Positions 25,560-36,845 of a stretch of 64,000 bases of DNA are shown here, in pieces. The translations under genes and the position numbers were made by a program. Every line of letters starts with the position of its first letter. Position 1 is the first letter of the stretch. The notes beneath the pieces are model-generated. The model was not told where the DNA came from. It saw only the letters and a list, made by a program, of their open reading frames with translations, and made no database searches. The DNA lies in the NCBI GenBank assembly GCA_947069175.1, contig CAMTDV010000015.1, positions 25,622,249 through 25,686,248 of the forward strand, written 5' to 3'. This stretch comes from Scalesia atractyloides. Its lineage: Eukaryota; Streptophyta; Magnoliopsida; Asterales; Asteraceae.

Positions 25560-25990
25560 TTTTTGGTTTATGTTGGTATGTAAGGTTGTATTATTGTATG
25601 TAATTGTGTATACGTTAGTAATGTGTGTGAAAATGTATAATGTAGGTGTATTTGGTGAAAATGTGTGTATGAAAATCTATGTATTTATGTATTTACTTGT
25701 ATGCAAGTATGTAAATGTGTATGTAAGGATGTATGTTTGTATGTAAGGTTGTATATGTTAGTGAATGTATGTGAAAATGTATAATGTAGGTGTATTTGGT
25801 GAAAATGTGTGTATGAAAATCTATGTATTTATGTATTTAGTTGTATGTAAATGTGTATGTAAGGATGTATGTTTGTATGTAAATGTGTATATGTTAGTGA
25901 ATGTATGTGAAAATGTATAATGTAGGTGTATTTGGTGAAAATGTGTATGTAAGCATGTATGCGTGTATGTAAGTATGTATAAAGTATGTG
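25560..25990 (+). repeat. About 140-bp minisatellite in CACTA intron (unit 3)
   Basis: The word GTGAAAATGTATAATGTAGG recurs at 25627, 25771 and 25907 inside a low-complexity TATGTAAATGTGTATG background. Unit 2 has about three repeats (12880-13111 and 16180-16405), split by the solo LTR. Unit 1 has a single repeat (about 3660-3850). This is non-coding, in the large leader intron upstream of tnp2. Confidence 0.7.
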
Positions 25991-26448
25991 TTAATGTGTA
26001 TAATATTATAATAGTTAGTTTTGTGAATCTTAGAAATACTATTTAAGTTTTATAATATTATAGTCATATGAATGGATTTTTCTTAAAGTGTATGTAAGTT
26101 TGAAAATACCCGCCAAAATTGAAATCATTATTTAAAACAAATGGAGCTAATAAAATACTCACCCGAAATTTAAACCATGATGAAGAACATTATAAGCTTA
26201 AAAAACTGCGCACGTGTTTGAATTCATCATTTTAAACACAACGAGCTTAGAAATACCCGATCGATATTGAAATCATGATTTAAAACATAATGCGCCGCCC
26301 AAAAATTAAAACAATCATTAAGAACATAACAATCTTAAAAAACTGCGCCCGTGTTTGAATTCATCATTTTAAACACGAGCTTAGAAATAGCCGCCCGAAA
26401 TTGATTTAGAAATTAATTTCTGGTTGTCCCCTTTTAGCTTGGGACTGT

Positions 26449-26655
26449 TTTTTGAATATTTTATCTCATTTAGGATGTGAATGTGTATTACATGATTGTT
26501 TGTTTAAGAAGGATCCAGTTATCATTTTCTCTTTGCTCCTCAGGTATATAAATCATTACATATATACTTGTGAGCTAAGAGGAAATGCTGCCGATTTTTT
26601 CTAAATAAACAATCATGTAATACATATTCACATATGAGATAAAGTGTTCAAAAAG
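26449..26655. repeat. Long inverted repeat upstream of tnp2 (unit 3)
   Basis: Same foldback as at 4074-4281, ending about 60 bp before the ATG at 26717. Pairing of the arms is kept. Confidence 0.75.
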
Positions 26656-26716
26656 TGGGTTTAGCAGCCTACCCTTGTCTTGTTAATCTTAAATCAGATT
26701 TTCTTTTAGTTTAATA

Positions 26717-29700
26717 ATGCCTATCGATAAAAGTTGGATTGATTCCCCACGTCTTTCACCTCACTACAAGCAAGGACTCGAGTCTTTCATCGAGATGTGT
26801 GAAAGAGTGATCAAAAACCACGATGAAGTTAGATTTCCGTGTAAACTATGTAAAAATTCCTGCTTAATAAACATGGCACAAATGAAACACCATTTGCGTA
26901 TTAGCAGTTTTTGGAAGGAATACACGAAGTGGACCTATCACGGGGAAACGACTCCAGTTGCGAAAGTAGACGATGTTGCACAACAAGACGGTATGGGAAA
27001 TATTATTGAAGACGTTAGGGGGGAGTGTATGGAAGAAGATATATACCTTAACCAATCGAATGGAGATAGTAGCGGTGTTGGTGATGATTTTGAAGACATG
27101 GTAAAGGAAGTTGAAACAGAATTATATCCTGGTTGTACTAAGTATTCTTCTCTTGACTTTTTAGCAAAGCTTATGAATATAAAGGATATGCACCATTTGA
27201 CTAATGAAGCATTTGATCATATCCTCCGGTTGTTGCGAGATTCAATGCCAGAAGGCAACAAGATTCCCCTTCATATTATGTAGCTAAGAAGACATGTAAG
27301 AAGATTGGTTTGGCATATTTGATGATAGACATGTGCACAAATGATTGTGCTCTCTTTTGGAAAGAAAAAGAGTCTTTTCAAAATTGTCCCGTTTGTAATG
27401 AGAGTAGATGGGTCGATAAAGACACATAAGGCACGAAGGTGTTACGACACTTTCCTTTGACGCCTAGACTATGGCGTTTGTATTGTTCAAGGCACACATC
27501 AAAAGACATGATATGGCATAGTACCGGGCAATCAGAAGATGGGACTATGCGTCATCCAGTTGATGGATCTTCATGGAATGACTTTGGTAAAAAGTACCCA
27601 AACTTCGTGATGGAGCCACGAAATGTTCGCCTAGGGCTTGAAGCTGACGGTTTTTATCCCTTTAACAACGGTAGCAGATCCCCAACTCATAGCACGTGGC
27701 CGGTTATACTCACTACATACAATCTGCCTCTATGGCTACACATGCGAGAGTCCACATTCATGTTAACCTTGTTGATTCCTGTCCCTAAATCACCTGGGAA
27801 AGACATGAAAATGAAGGCGGCGTTGTTATGGACCATAAATGACTTTCCAGCCCGTAGTAGTCTCTCAGGTTGGAGCAGACAAGGCTTCATGGCATGCCCA
27901 ACTTGCAACCAAGACACTCCTTCAATACGTGTAACTGGTAAATGTGCTTATGTTGGTCATCGTCGGTTCTTAGATGCTAACCATCAATGGAGAACAAGTC
28001 TCGAATTTAACGGGAGACCCGAGACACGAGACCCTCTGAGACAATTTAGTCCAGCTGACATAGAAACTCAACACAGTGGTTTAAATAATCGTCTACCAGG
28101 CAAGCATCCAGCTTTTGGAGGTGGGAGGATAACCCGGTCAGATTACGAGCTGAACTGGTCCAAACGAAGCATATTTTTTGAGCTTGAGTATTGGTCTTCT
28201 TTGCATCTGAAACATAACTTAGATGTAATGCATATAGAGAAAAATGTGTGCGATAGCTTACTCGGTACTCTTCTAATGAACGATAAGAGCAAAGACACGC
28301 CAAAGGCGCGGCCCGACTTGGAAAACCTAAACATTCGGCTGACACAATGGCTGAAACAATCGGGTGGCAAGTTCTTAAGTCCCCACCCAAAGTACTCATT
28401 CAAGTCCGATGATCGAAAACTTTTTTGTCAGTTTATAAAAAAATGTTAAACTACCAGATGGGTTTGGATATAATATCAGTAAGAGGGTGATAGATAACAA
28501 TGCTAACATTACCGGGTTGAAATCTCATGACTGTCATATCCTCATGCAATGTTTGATACCGATTGGAGTTAGAGCGCTTTTGACCAAAGATACATCTACA
28601 CCAATAGTAGACATTTGTATGTTCTTTAAGCAACTTTGCTCTAGAACACTGTTGGTGGATGATATGAAGAAAGCGAAGGATGGCATTGTTACCATCTTAT
28701 GCAAGTTAGAGATGATTTATCCACCTGCGTTCTTTGACATTATGGTTCATTTACTTGTGCATTTACCTGATGAGGCGATTGCGGGAGGTCCAATAGCGGA
28801 TGTATCCATTTGAACGGTACATGAAAAAACTAAAGAACTATGTCAGAAACCCGGCAAGGCCGGAAGGTTGTATAGCTGAAGCTTATGTGCTTGAAGAAGC
28901 TCTAACATTTTGTTCAATGTACCTTCAAGATGTTCAGATTAAGTTCAATCGCCCAGATAGAAACGAGGATGTCATTGTTGAAAAAAGAAAGTTATGGGTG
29001 TTTGAGTCCAAATGTCGTCCTGCTGGCGCAATAAAGAACAAACATCTGTCATTCATCGAAAAAAACCAATATGGAATGGTTTGTCCTCGAAAACTGTGCA
29101 GAAAGTCAGGGAGTACATGAAGTGAGTGTTTCTATCTTTAACTTTTCATAATCTGTTAATTAGTATTTTTATTCCTTGCTTATATTTGTGATCAATGTAG
29201 TGAATTCAAACATACACATCCCAAGATGATCTTAAAACCGCATTTCCGGGATGGTATCTCCATAAGGTATAATACATATATAACACGCATAACTCTACAT
29301 TTGCTGGGTAATACGTATATAACAAACATTATTACTTTGTATTTGTTACTCCATTCGATGAAAACACAAAATTCTCTAGAATTCCACCCAGAGTTGCGTG
29401 CTCTTTAAATTTGTGCAAAAATGAATGCTTATACTTACGCTGCTTGCATAGTCAACGGTGTTAGGTTTAAGACACTTGAACGTGATGAAAAATGCGCAAC
29501 GCAAAACTCTGGGGTGGCCAATTAGAAGAAATTATTGAGTTGCGTTATACAAATGATTATTCAACTGTCCTATTTCGGTGCAAGTGGTTTGATACTCAAA
29601 GGGGTGTAAAATCATGACAATAATATCACCAGTATAAGCACTGAACATTAATGGGACAAAGACGATCAACTCATATTTGCTTCGCAAGCCAAACAAGTGT

Positions 29701-30048
29701 TCTTCATCCAAGAATCGTCTCGAAACAAAAAAAAATAAATGTAGGTGGGTAGTCGAAAATGTTAATCATCAAAGAATTTGGGATCAGCCATTAAATGATG
29801 ACGACGTCAAGAAGGTTCAAAATGTTGACCAAAGCTTAGAAGATATTGACGTTGTCCACAACAACTCTTCATCTGATTGTCCACGTGTCATTGACTTCAC
29901 CTAATACTTTCAAATTGGATCTTCTTCTCATGTTACTGCGGGTGAGCCTGCAATTGAAGTTGCTCCCCCAACGGCTACCGCCGATGAAGTGTTTGAGATC
30001 GAGACTGATTGTGATGAGGACGATCCTGATTATATGGAGTCTGACTAA
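26717..30048 (+). pseudogene. CACTA transposase (tnp2/TNPD-type), unit 3, least broken
   Basis: The first 188 residues are open (26717-27283). They hold the transposase-associated domain with Cys pairs at CKLCKNSC, then an acidic linker, and they read through the TAA that stops units 1 and 2. Lesions are a one-base deletion near 27268, a TAA at about 27427 with a nearby deletion of about 10 bases, a one-base insertion in an A run near 28440, and a 7-base deletion near 28795. The tnp2 core is open at 27439-28449 and the DUF4218-like part at 28487-28813 and 28800-29120. The DUF4216-like exon lost about 24 bases near 29515. Lesions differ from those of units 1 and 2, so the copies decayed partly independently. 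Confidence 0.85.
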
Positions 30049-30174
30049 AGAAAAGTTGTTGTAATTTATATTAATTTCTATTTGTTAAACACTTGTTGAA
30101 ATATTTATTTGAACATGAGTTACACTTGTTGATTAATTTCTATTAGATACACATGCTGTAACTTTTTAGGAATC

Positions 30175-31240
30175 ATGATTTCTGTATTGTTGATACTTGC
30201 TTATCTGATGGCGGATCTGGCCCCATGGGGGACATGGGGGTGACGGCGTCGGTGATCCACCGCAGTTTAATCCTTTTTTGAGAGGCACACATGAGGCAGA
30301 TGGTATGACTTTTAATAAATTATTTTTTAGTTCTTGTATTTGATATATTATAAATGTTGTTACTAATTCTTTATGTTTTAATTGTAGCTGATCCCCCGAA
30401 GAGGGTTAGAGGGAGAGCAAAAAACGAGAAACTTCGTCGCATGGTAAAAGCGGGGGGGGGGGGGGGTATCCCTGACGTTTGAAAGGGGAGTCACGTACAC
30501 CCCGTTGGTGCAACAAGAGATATGTTTTCGAGAGAGGCCGGTTAATATATGTGGCGGACCACCTCGTTCGATAAAATAGGATGGGAAAATGTGTCACAAC
30601 CGCACAAGGAAGCCATCATGAACCACTTGAGGGTAATATTTTTTATTTTGTTTAATTGCAGCCGTTTTGACGGGTCCGTTTAGACTTAATTTATAATAAT
30701 ATTTTAACGTTTTTATTTAATTTGTAGGAAGACTTTAACTTTGACGAAGTGGAACATGATCTAGAAGCAAAAAAACTTATAGGGTGGAATCAAGAATCTG
30801 CTTATGAAGCGGTACTCCAACCGAAAGCACGATGCTAAAAAAATATTTATTACCCACGGAGGGTAAGCGGATGTTAATAGGGCAAGGGCATACCATCCTG
30901 ATGATATACCCTATGAAAACTGGTTGAGAGCCATCACAGTTTCTAAGACGAAAAATATATTAAAAGATGCGAGGCCAACAAAAATGTCCGCTGGAAACAA
31001 CTATTCCCATTCTGCGGGGGACAGCCTCATACGGTAGCACCGCCTACAAAAATGTAATGTTTTATGTGTGTGTGTAAGCTTTTGTTTATTTAATGTCTAA
31101 TCTAAGTTTAATGTTAAACATGATATAGATTGGGTACCGGCGTACGCTAAAACCCACCAGGATAAGGAGGGGAATTGGATTGACCCGGTTGCCGAACAGA
31201 ATTATGTAAGTATTTCTTTTAAGTATATTTTTCTATAACA

Positions 31241-31290
<50 letters not shown>

Positions 31291-31739
31291 TCTTCGTAAT
31301 ATACGACGGAATTTACAACAAGCGAATGGCACGGTGATGGACCTCCACTTGCCCTATTTCAGGAAACGTTGGGAGAGCGGAGAGGATGGTACCGGGGGAT
31401 GGGGCCTAAACCTTCTTCAAATACGCCCCCAAACTTGTCGGCTTCCCAACCCGAGACTCAACAACCCTTTACTGAGGTAAACTACATAATTTATATAATG
31501 ATAAACGAACGCATGTTTCCTTGTTAACTATATGTTGGTAGCGTTAATTAATAGGCTAATATACGTTTTGATATTTATTATTGTAGGGATTTGTTAACAA
31601 TTTGTTCCAAAGCCCGGCCTTCCTAAATCAACAAGACAACTATCTTAGTTCAAAAGGAAAACAGCCGGCAAACGAAGATAATTACGATGATTGTTACAAC
31701 CCTTATTTCGATAACGAAGAAGAGGATGATGAAGATTAG
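30175..31739 (+). pseudogene. CACTA tnpA-type gene, unit 3
   Basis: It starts in the context GAATCATG after a TTTTTAG acceptor-like word. It has 15 G at 30452-30466, followed by VSLTFERGVTYTPVGAT-like sequence. The exon that unit 1 lost (GWENVSQPHKEAIMNHLR-like, 30577-30632) is present. The penultimate exon keeps the frame ending ASQPETQQPFTE before a GT donor, which units 1 and 2 lost by one base. The tail NEEEDDED ends at 31739. The Gly/Asp-rich first exon carries small indels near 30220, so function is unlikely. Confidence 0.7.
31246..31286. repeat. (AT)n microsatellite in tnpA intron, unit 3
   Basis: About 41 bp of alternating A and T inside an intron between the WVDPVAEQNY and TTSEWH exons. 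The same spot in units 1 and 2 has under 20 bp. Confidence 0.85.
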
Positions 31740-32160
31740 GATGATTTCGAAGCATGACTTGTTATTTTTAACATTTTTACGCAACTGTAGGATCATAATT
31801 TCGGACTTAAATGTTGTTTGTAATTTTATTGCGTTTTTGTATATGTTATTGCTGTTTGATGTATTAGAAATTTGGCATATTACTTTTTTTTCGGAAACAT
31901 GGTGAATGCAGCTGTATTTAGTTGCTGTTAAAAAAAATTGACTTTTAGCGGCGACACATGTAGCCGCTATTGATGGTAAGCAATCGTCGCTAAAGACAAA
32001 AAGCAATAGCGGCGACACACCCATTATCGGCGACAAAAGCAACAATAGCGACCCGCCAATAGCGGCGACACATTAGCGGCCACGTGTCGCCGCTATTGAT
32101 CAATATCGGCGATAAAGACCCTCAATACCGGCGACAGCTATCGCCGGTAAATATAGTAGT

Positions 32161-33068
32161 TTCTTGTGTCAAACAACTACAGTTAGACATATGCTCACTT
32201 TCAAGCGCTAGAAGCTTACCAGAATTTTCTATAAGCTCACATTCACACAAAAGAAGCTCGAAATAGAATTAGACATAAGCTTCTAAGACAAGGAGCTTAT
32301 CCACATATCTAGGCAACTTGTACATAAATAGAAGATAGAGACTCATTCTCACACTTCAACAAAAGGAAACCTCTAATGTAGTAATCAGAAGAAAATAACT
32401 TTCATCAACCAGAAGCTTATCCTGGTATAAAGGAAGCTCACTAGCATGCGGCATAAGCTAGCATCTATGAGAATCTCAGTAGCATGCAACTCACCTTTAC
32501 ACAAAAGAAGCTCACTTCAAGCGCTAGAAGCTGACCAAAATTTACTATAAGCTCACATTCACACAAAAGAAGCTCGAAATTAGGCAACTTACCTTTGCAT
32601 GTAAGACGCTCACTTTTAATTTATGACATAAAACATATTGTAAAAAAATATAATTTTAATAGAAATTGGTTAAACGGGTCAACCAGCCAACCCGGCCGGT
32701 TTGACCCGAACCTGACCTGTTTAGCTAAACGGGTTCGCGAGTTCAACCTAAAACTGACCTGAACCCGTTTAGAGTAAACTCAAACCCGTAAATTTCATGT
32801 TAGGTTAGTGTCGTGTTTTCGGATTGTGTCAGAAATTCATACCCATACTCTCTACAATATAACTCCCTCTTTTGAATTTCATTCTCTTGGTAAAATACAA
32901 CTTATCAACTGACCTTAGCCATTGACTTTCTAAGCTGCTAAGGTAAGCTCACAAGCTCCTAAGGTACCACAGCAGCTTCCAGCCCACAAACTATGCGACC
33001 TGGAATCACCATAGCTGCTAGCTTACCGCTGGATCTCAACCACAACTTTCCTAAGCATTCCCTGTCTC
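32161..33068 (+). repeat. Tandem unit 4, truncated and without CACTA
   Basis: The fourth unit starts at TTCTTGT (32161-32167), includes the 85-bp insert, and then jumps near 32610 from the GACGCTCACTT words of the host segment to the CCCACTTTTAAT words of the hAT-like MITE. About 1.7 kb is lost, with CACTT shared at both breakpoints. It then runs to AAGCATTCCCTGTCTCTG, which is the CACTA insertion point of the other units, and continues into new sequence with no CACTA. Confidence 0.8.
32614..32847. mobile_element. hAT-like MITE, unit 4 (right part only)
   Basis: Only the right 230 bp remain, starting inside the AT-rich centre where the 1.7-kb deletion of unit 4 ends. The right end reads CATACCCATA, one base different from the other copies. 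Confidence 0.5.
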
Positions 33069-33276
33069 TGTTATACTTATACATACATCTATATTTTATA
33101 TTTATACATTCTTATTGGATAAATTACTAATACTGAGCGTCAGAGGGTGGTCCAGAGACCCCGGTCTCTGATCCCTTCCAAGGGTTCTTTCGTGTTGACA
33201 AGTACAAGCTAGGAGGTGACAAGGCTGATCCGAGAAATATTCATACCTTCTTCTGACCTTACTATTGTTGTTTCAA
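33069..33276 (+). mobile_element. Probable R/U5 end of a long LTR
   Basis: Downstream of the empty CACTA site comes sequence containing ACTGAGCGTCAGAGGGTGG (about 33134) and a run alternating GGTCC and GAGACC. A GAGCGTCGGAGGG-type word is common in the R/U5 part of LTRs of Tat-like gypsy elements. With the TATA box of the repeated host segment, this suggests the host half of each array unit is the U3/R part of an LTR. A plausible LTR end is the CAACA near 33272-33276. No target duplication was identified. Confidence 0.4.
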
Positions 33277-33461
33277 CACATCCAAAGGATTATTCTTTAT
33301 AAACATATCCTACGTAGGTAACACTAGTGATGAGAGACGCTGTTATTCTACAATAGAAAAATAATTAAGCATCAACGGATCAAACGCAACATTGATCACT
33401 AAGTGAGACTATAATTTATTCTGCATATTAAGTATTATAAATTTGCGTCTCTTTTTTTATC
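33277..33461. other. Short intergenic stretch downstream of the host gene
   Basis: AT-rich sequence between the LTR-like end and the stop codon of the host gene. It would include the 3' untranslated region of that minus-strand gene. No other feature is seen. Confidence 0.4.
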
Positions 33462-36400
33462 TTATTTTATATGTTTGTCACGTTCTTCTTTGAAAGTGAT
33501 TTCTTGGTCCTCTTTCTCTTTATAATCTTGTGGAATCTCAAGCCTTTTCAAATTTTCGTGCGGAATCAACGACTCCATTTTGTCTTCAGCTTCTTCCACC
33601 TGGCCCGATTATAAAATAAGTATACAATGACGTTACATATTTTATGTAGGAGATTATAAAATTACATCTACACATACACGTGCATCCACTTGCGTGTATG
33701 TAAATATATATGTATAGAGATAACGTATAATGTAAAAAATAAAAAGAAATCAGTAAAATATACATACAGAAACAAAAAGGTAATGTGTGTGTTTATATAA
33801 AGTGAATCAGATGAATGATATAAAAAAATCATATGTATGTACCTAACATTTGAACAAAGATTTAATTTTTATGTTTTACATGCACTTTTAAATAATCTGT
33901 AAAAAGTTTCCAGCTTTCTAAGATACACAAACATATACAATGATTATGTTTAGTCGTCAAGGAAATTATACATCATTTCTTCATAAGAATTCTATAAGTA
34001 CACTTTGTAATGATAAATAAAATGAATGTTGAAATAATATATATTTATGATATTCATATTCATATTGTTATATAAACTATCATCATAATCAAATTGATAC
34101 TAATTAAACTATCATAATCAAATTGTTAGATAATTACATGTTTCACATGTTCAAATTATTCAACAGATTTGTAATTAATATATAAACTGATAAATAAAAA
34201 TAATATATATGTTTTTTTAAGAATAAGGAGATATGATGTATGAGATTAAACTGGATTTATAATGATTTCAAATTACGTTAGTTAGTTTCAATCACTTCAC
34301 TAGTTAATAATAATCTAAAACCAATTATATGATGATTAAGTAAACATGTATTTCAAAAGTGAATTATAAATATTAATAACTGTTAACCATGGTCGATTCA
34401 AAAAAGTATACAGAATATAAGATTCATTTATATTTTTTATTTAAAAATTAGCTAGTATTTCAACATGTATATTTTAATTATCCTTTAAATACGTGTAACT
34501 AAAAAATACGTATCAAACATTTAATCTTACTTAATATCGGGATAATGTACAAGTCCACACGCGATTACCGTGAACTGGATCATGCAAAGATTGCCCCGAC
34601 GACCTTTATATAGAGTAGATTATCTCTTGGGAAAATCACCTATTTATTTTACAAATCCAACATTTGAGTTCCGAATTTAATTTTAGAATACATATATAGT
34701 AAAACTAAGATAGCATAAATTCCTTTAACGGCCAACAAATTCTCTAAATGGACTATCAGCGAAATTCACCACATCGGAAGACGCTCGCCCCGAAACAGGG
34801 AGAACCCTCACCTAAGGCCGAATCCCGTGAGCACTCGTCCGAAGGCACACGACAGTGCGGTGAAGTAAAACCCGCTTAATTCAAAAGTCGAACTAGTGTT
34901 ACGATCAAATACAAATATATATTATGATGCGAAGTGAAGATAAAAACACATTATGACATTTTTTAATTACTGATATAAAGTAATAATGCGACAACAAAAT
35001 GAAATCGAGTAATAATAATTAGTAGTTACGCTACTTGTAAACGATAGCATAAATAGCGTTACTCCAATCCAAATTCTCGCAGCATAATTACTTTTATTGT
35101 TCGCACACTTCGCCCCCTAAAAGTGATTTGTACCTATGTGTACTTTAAAAATGGTAGAAAAATAAAATTATACCTTATTGATAATATCATCTGCAATATG
35201 AGCAATCTTGGCAACACTTTCGGCTATTTCATCAACACGTTCTAAAGCGTTCTTGAGTTGGCTATCTTTTGGAAGATCGTCAGTAATGCTATCAATCACT
35301 TCATCAGCTCTTTCTGCAACCTCTTCTACAGTTCTTACTATACGTTCTGTTGTCTCTATCTTTTGATCGACTTTATCTGCATATTTATTATTGATTCATT
35401 TAAAGTATCTCATTTAATGGAATTTGTAATAGTAATAATGTCACTACAAGAAAAGGGGCAATAGCGGCGACACCAATAGCAGCGACATGCAATATGTCGC
35501 CGCTATTGGTCGATCAACAACACGGTCTCCCACAACTAACCCAGCCATCATTAGCGACGACTTATTAGCGACAAAGTATCGCTGCTGAGGTCGACAACTA
35601 ATAGTGGCGACAGAGACCAATAGCAGCGACATGTGGTCAATAGCATCCCATCAATGCGGCGACTCAATAGCGACAATATGTCGCCGCTATTACCAATAGC
35701 AGTGACTTTTTGGCTTATAAGAGGCGACAGATGTCGCCCCTATTGTCCCGTTTTCTTGTAGTGTGTCTAGCACGAAGTCATGTAAAACACAATAAAACAA
35801 TAGGAGGAGTTTTGTCTTGTCTCCATCATAAGTGTTTATTTCTTATCTTGTTGCAAAAAATTTCACCTTCTATAAATGTGGTGAATTCAAAACAAATATA
35901 TAAAAAATAGTTTTACATATATTGTTTTATAACGAGTACGTTTTGTTAAACATAATCTTAAGTTTTATGTTTATGAAAAGTGGTGAAGCTTGAGATTACG
36001 TATATACCCAAAAATTTCTATAAAACCAGGGGGTCGAAAACATATATACCAAAAAACTTTATACGAAAACTACATACTCTCCACGAAAAGTTCAGGGGTC
36101 GGCCGCCCCTGTTTATGAAGACACACATAAATTATTATCGTACTTTAATCAAGTAGTTTATAATATGTGATTAGGGTATAAAATAATTAAGAGCATTCAA
36201 ATTGGAAACCCTATATCATTCTTGTCCCTACAAAATTAAGAATTTTTTTTTAGGTTTTCATCAATTTTTACGATACATACGATTCCGTTATGAACTTATG
36301 AGTGTGGTTAAGGAAACATATAATAAGAAAAGAAGAATAAAAAATAATTACTCTTAAGCAGAAGCAGTGAACCCCATTTACGTGTGAAAAAGGGTATAAT

Positions 36401-36793
36401 GAATGTTAACACAATTCCCACAATCCAATTTCTCCTACAAACATAAATATATAGACAATAATTATTCTAACTCATATTTTCATGTCTTTCATAAAATGAA
36501 ATTAATTCACCAAAATATTTTTAATCACAATAGTATAAAAATAGAGTTATTAAATCTTACAAAGAACCAGGAGGTGATCCAGAAGGAAGAGGATCTTCAG
36601 GTGGTGGATTAACGTTGCTTTGTCTCACAAACGTGCTCAAGTTTCTGCAACTTTTACCATGCAAATTCCATGCATGTTCCTTGTTCTTCAAGAAAGGTTT
36701 TATCGAAACCGGCTTGAAGAAGACAAATTCTTTGTGTGGTTTCAAAAACAAAGTAGCATAAGCACATCTGAATCCTGAGATAGTCGACGACAT
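33462..36793 (-). CDS. Four-exon nuclear gene for a probable plastid one-span membrane protein (218 aa)
   Basis: Exons on the minus strand are 36793-36561, 36434-36352, 35376-35174 and 33599-33462. All introns are GT-AG, phases agree (233+83+203+138 nt) and the frame is open to TAA at 33464-33462. Residues 1-60 are rich in Ser, Lys, Arg and Phe with no acidic cluster, like a plastid transit peptide. Then comes a Pro-rich stretch (NPPPEDPLPSGSPPGS), one hydrophobic segment (NWIVGIVLTFIIPFF) followed by TRKW, and a long charged helical region with VEEVAERADEVIDSI and ERVDEIAESVAKIAHIADD, probably amphipathic or coiled coil. The tail is charged. I know this layout from uncharacterised plant plastid proteins but have no name or function. 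Intron 2 holds a CACTA MITE. The gene is isolated between transposons. Confidence 0.75.
33600..35173 (-). other. Intron 3 of the host gene, 1.57 kb
   Basis: The donor is GTATAATT and the acceptor GGGCCAG on the minus strand. Mostly AT-rich. A GC-richer patch at about 34755-34890 (words such as CGCTCGCCCCGAAACAGGG and GGCCGAATCCCGTGAGC) stands out and looks inserted, but no ends or family were recognised. Confidence 0.6.
35442..35763. mobile_element. Non-autonomous CACTA (322 bp) in intron 2 of the host gene
   Basis: Perfect terminal inverted repeats CACTACAAGAAAA and TTTTCTTGTAGTG, flanked by the 3-bp duplication TGT (35439-35441 and 35764-35766). The interior consists of AATAGCGGCGACA words in both orientations, the same subterminal motif as the large CACTA elements of the array. 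It has no coding capacity. It would depend on transposase from a related full element. The intact ends and duplication suggest a young insertion. Confidence 0.92.
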
Positions 36794-36845
36794 TTCTTGG
36801 CGTTTCTTTTCGGTTTTTTTGCTGTTTGAAATGCTTCAAAATCAC

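Larger units (their letters stand above)
22318..32160 (+). repeat. Tandem unit 3
   Basis: Third full unit (9.84 kb), collinear with units 1 and 2. Its CACTA starts at 24885. Its transposase genes carry the fewest lesions of the three copies, and its intron minisatellite is about three repeats long. It shares the 85-bp insert after its first 30 or so bases with units 2 and 4. Confidence 0.85.
24885..32167 (+). mobile_element. CACTA (En/Spm) element, unit 3
   Basis: Same family, about 7.28 kb, left end TACTACAAGAAACC, right end TAGTAGTTTCTTGT. It holds the best preserved tnp2 5' region and a tnpA gene in which the penultimate exon keeps a frame lost in units 1 and 2. An (AT)n tract of about 41 bp at 31246-31286 is much longer than in the sister copies. 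Confidence 0.85.

Noticed and set aside
31650..32045. 131-residue minus-strand ORF at the CACTA right end (also at 9162-9548)
   Set aside because: Antisense to the tnpA tail and subterminal repeats, different length in each unit, no domain.
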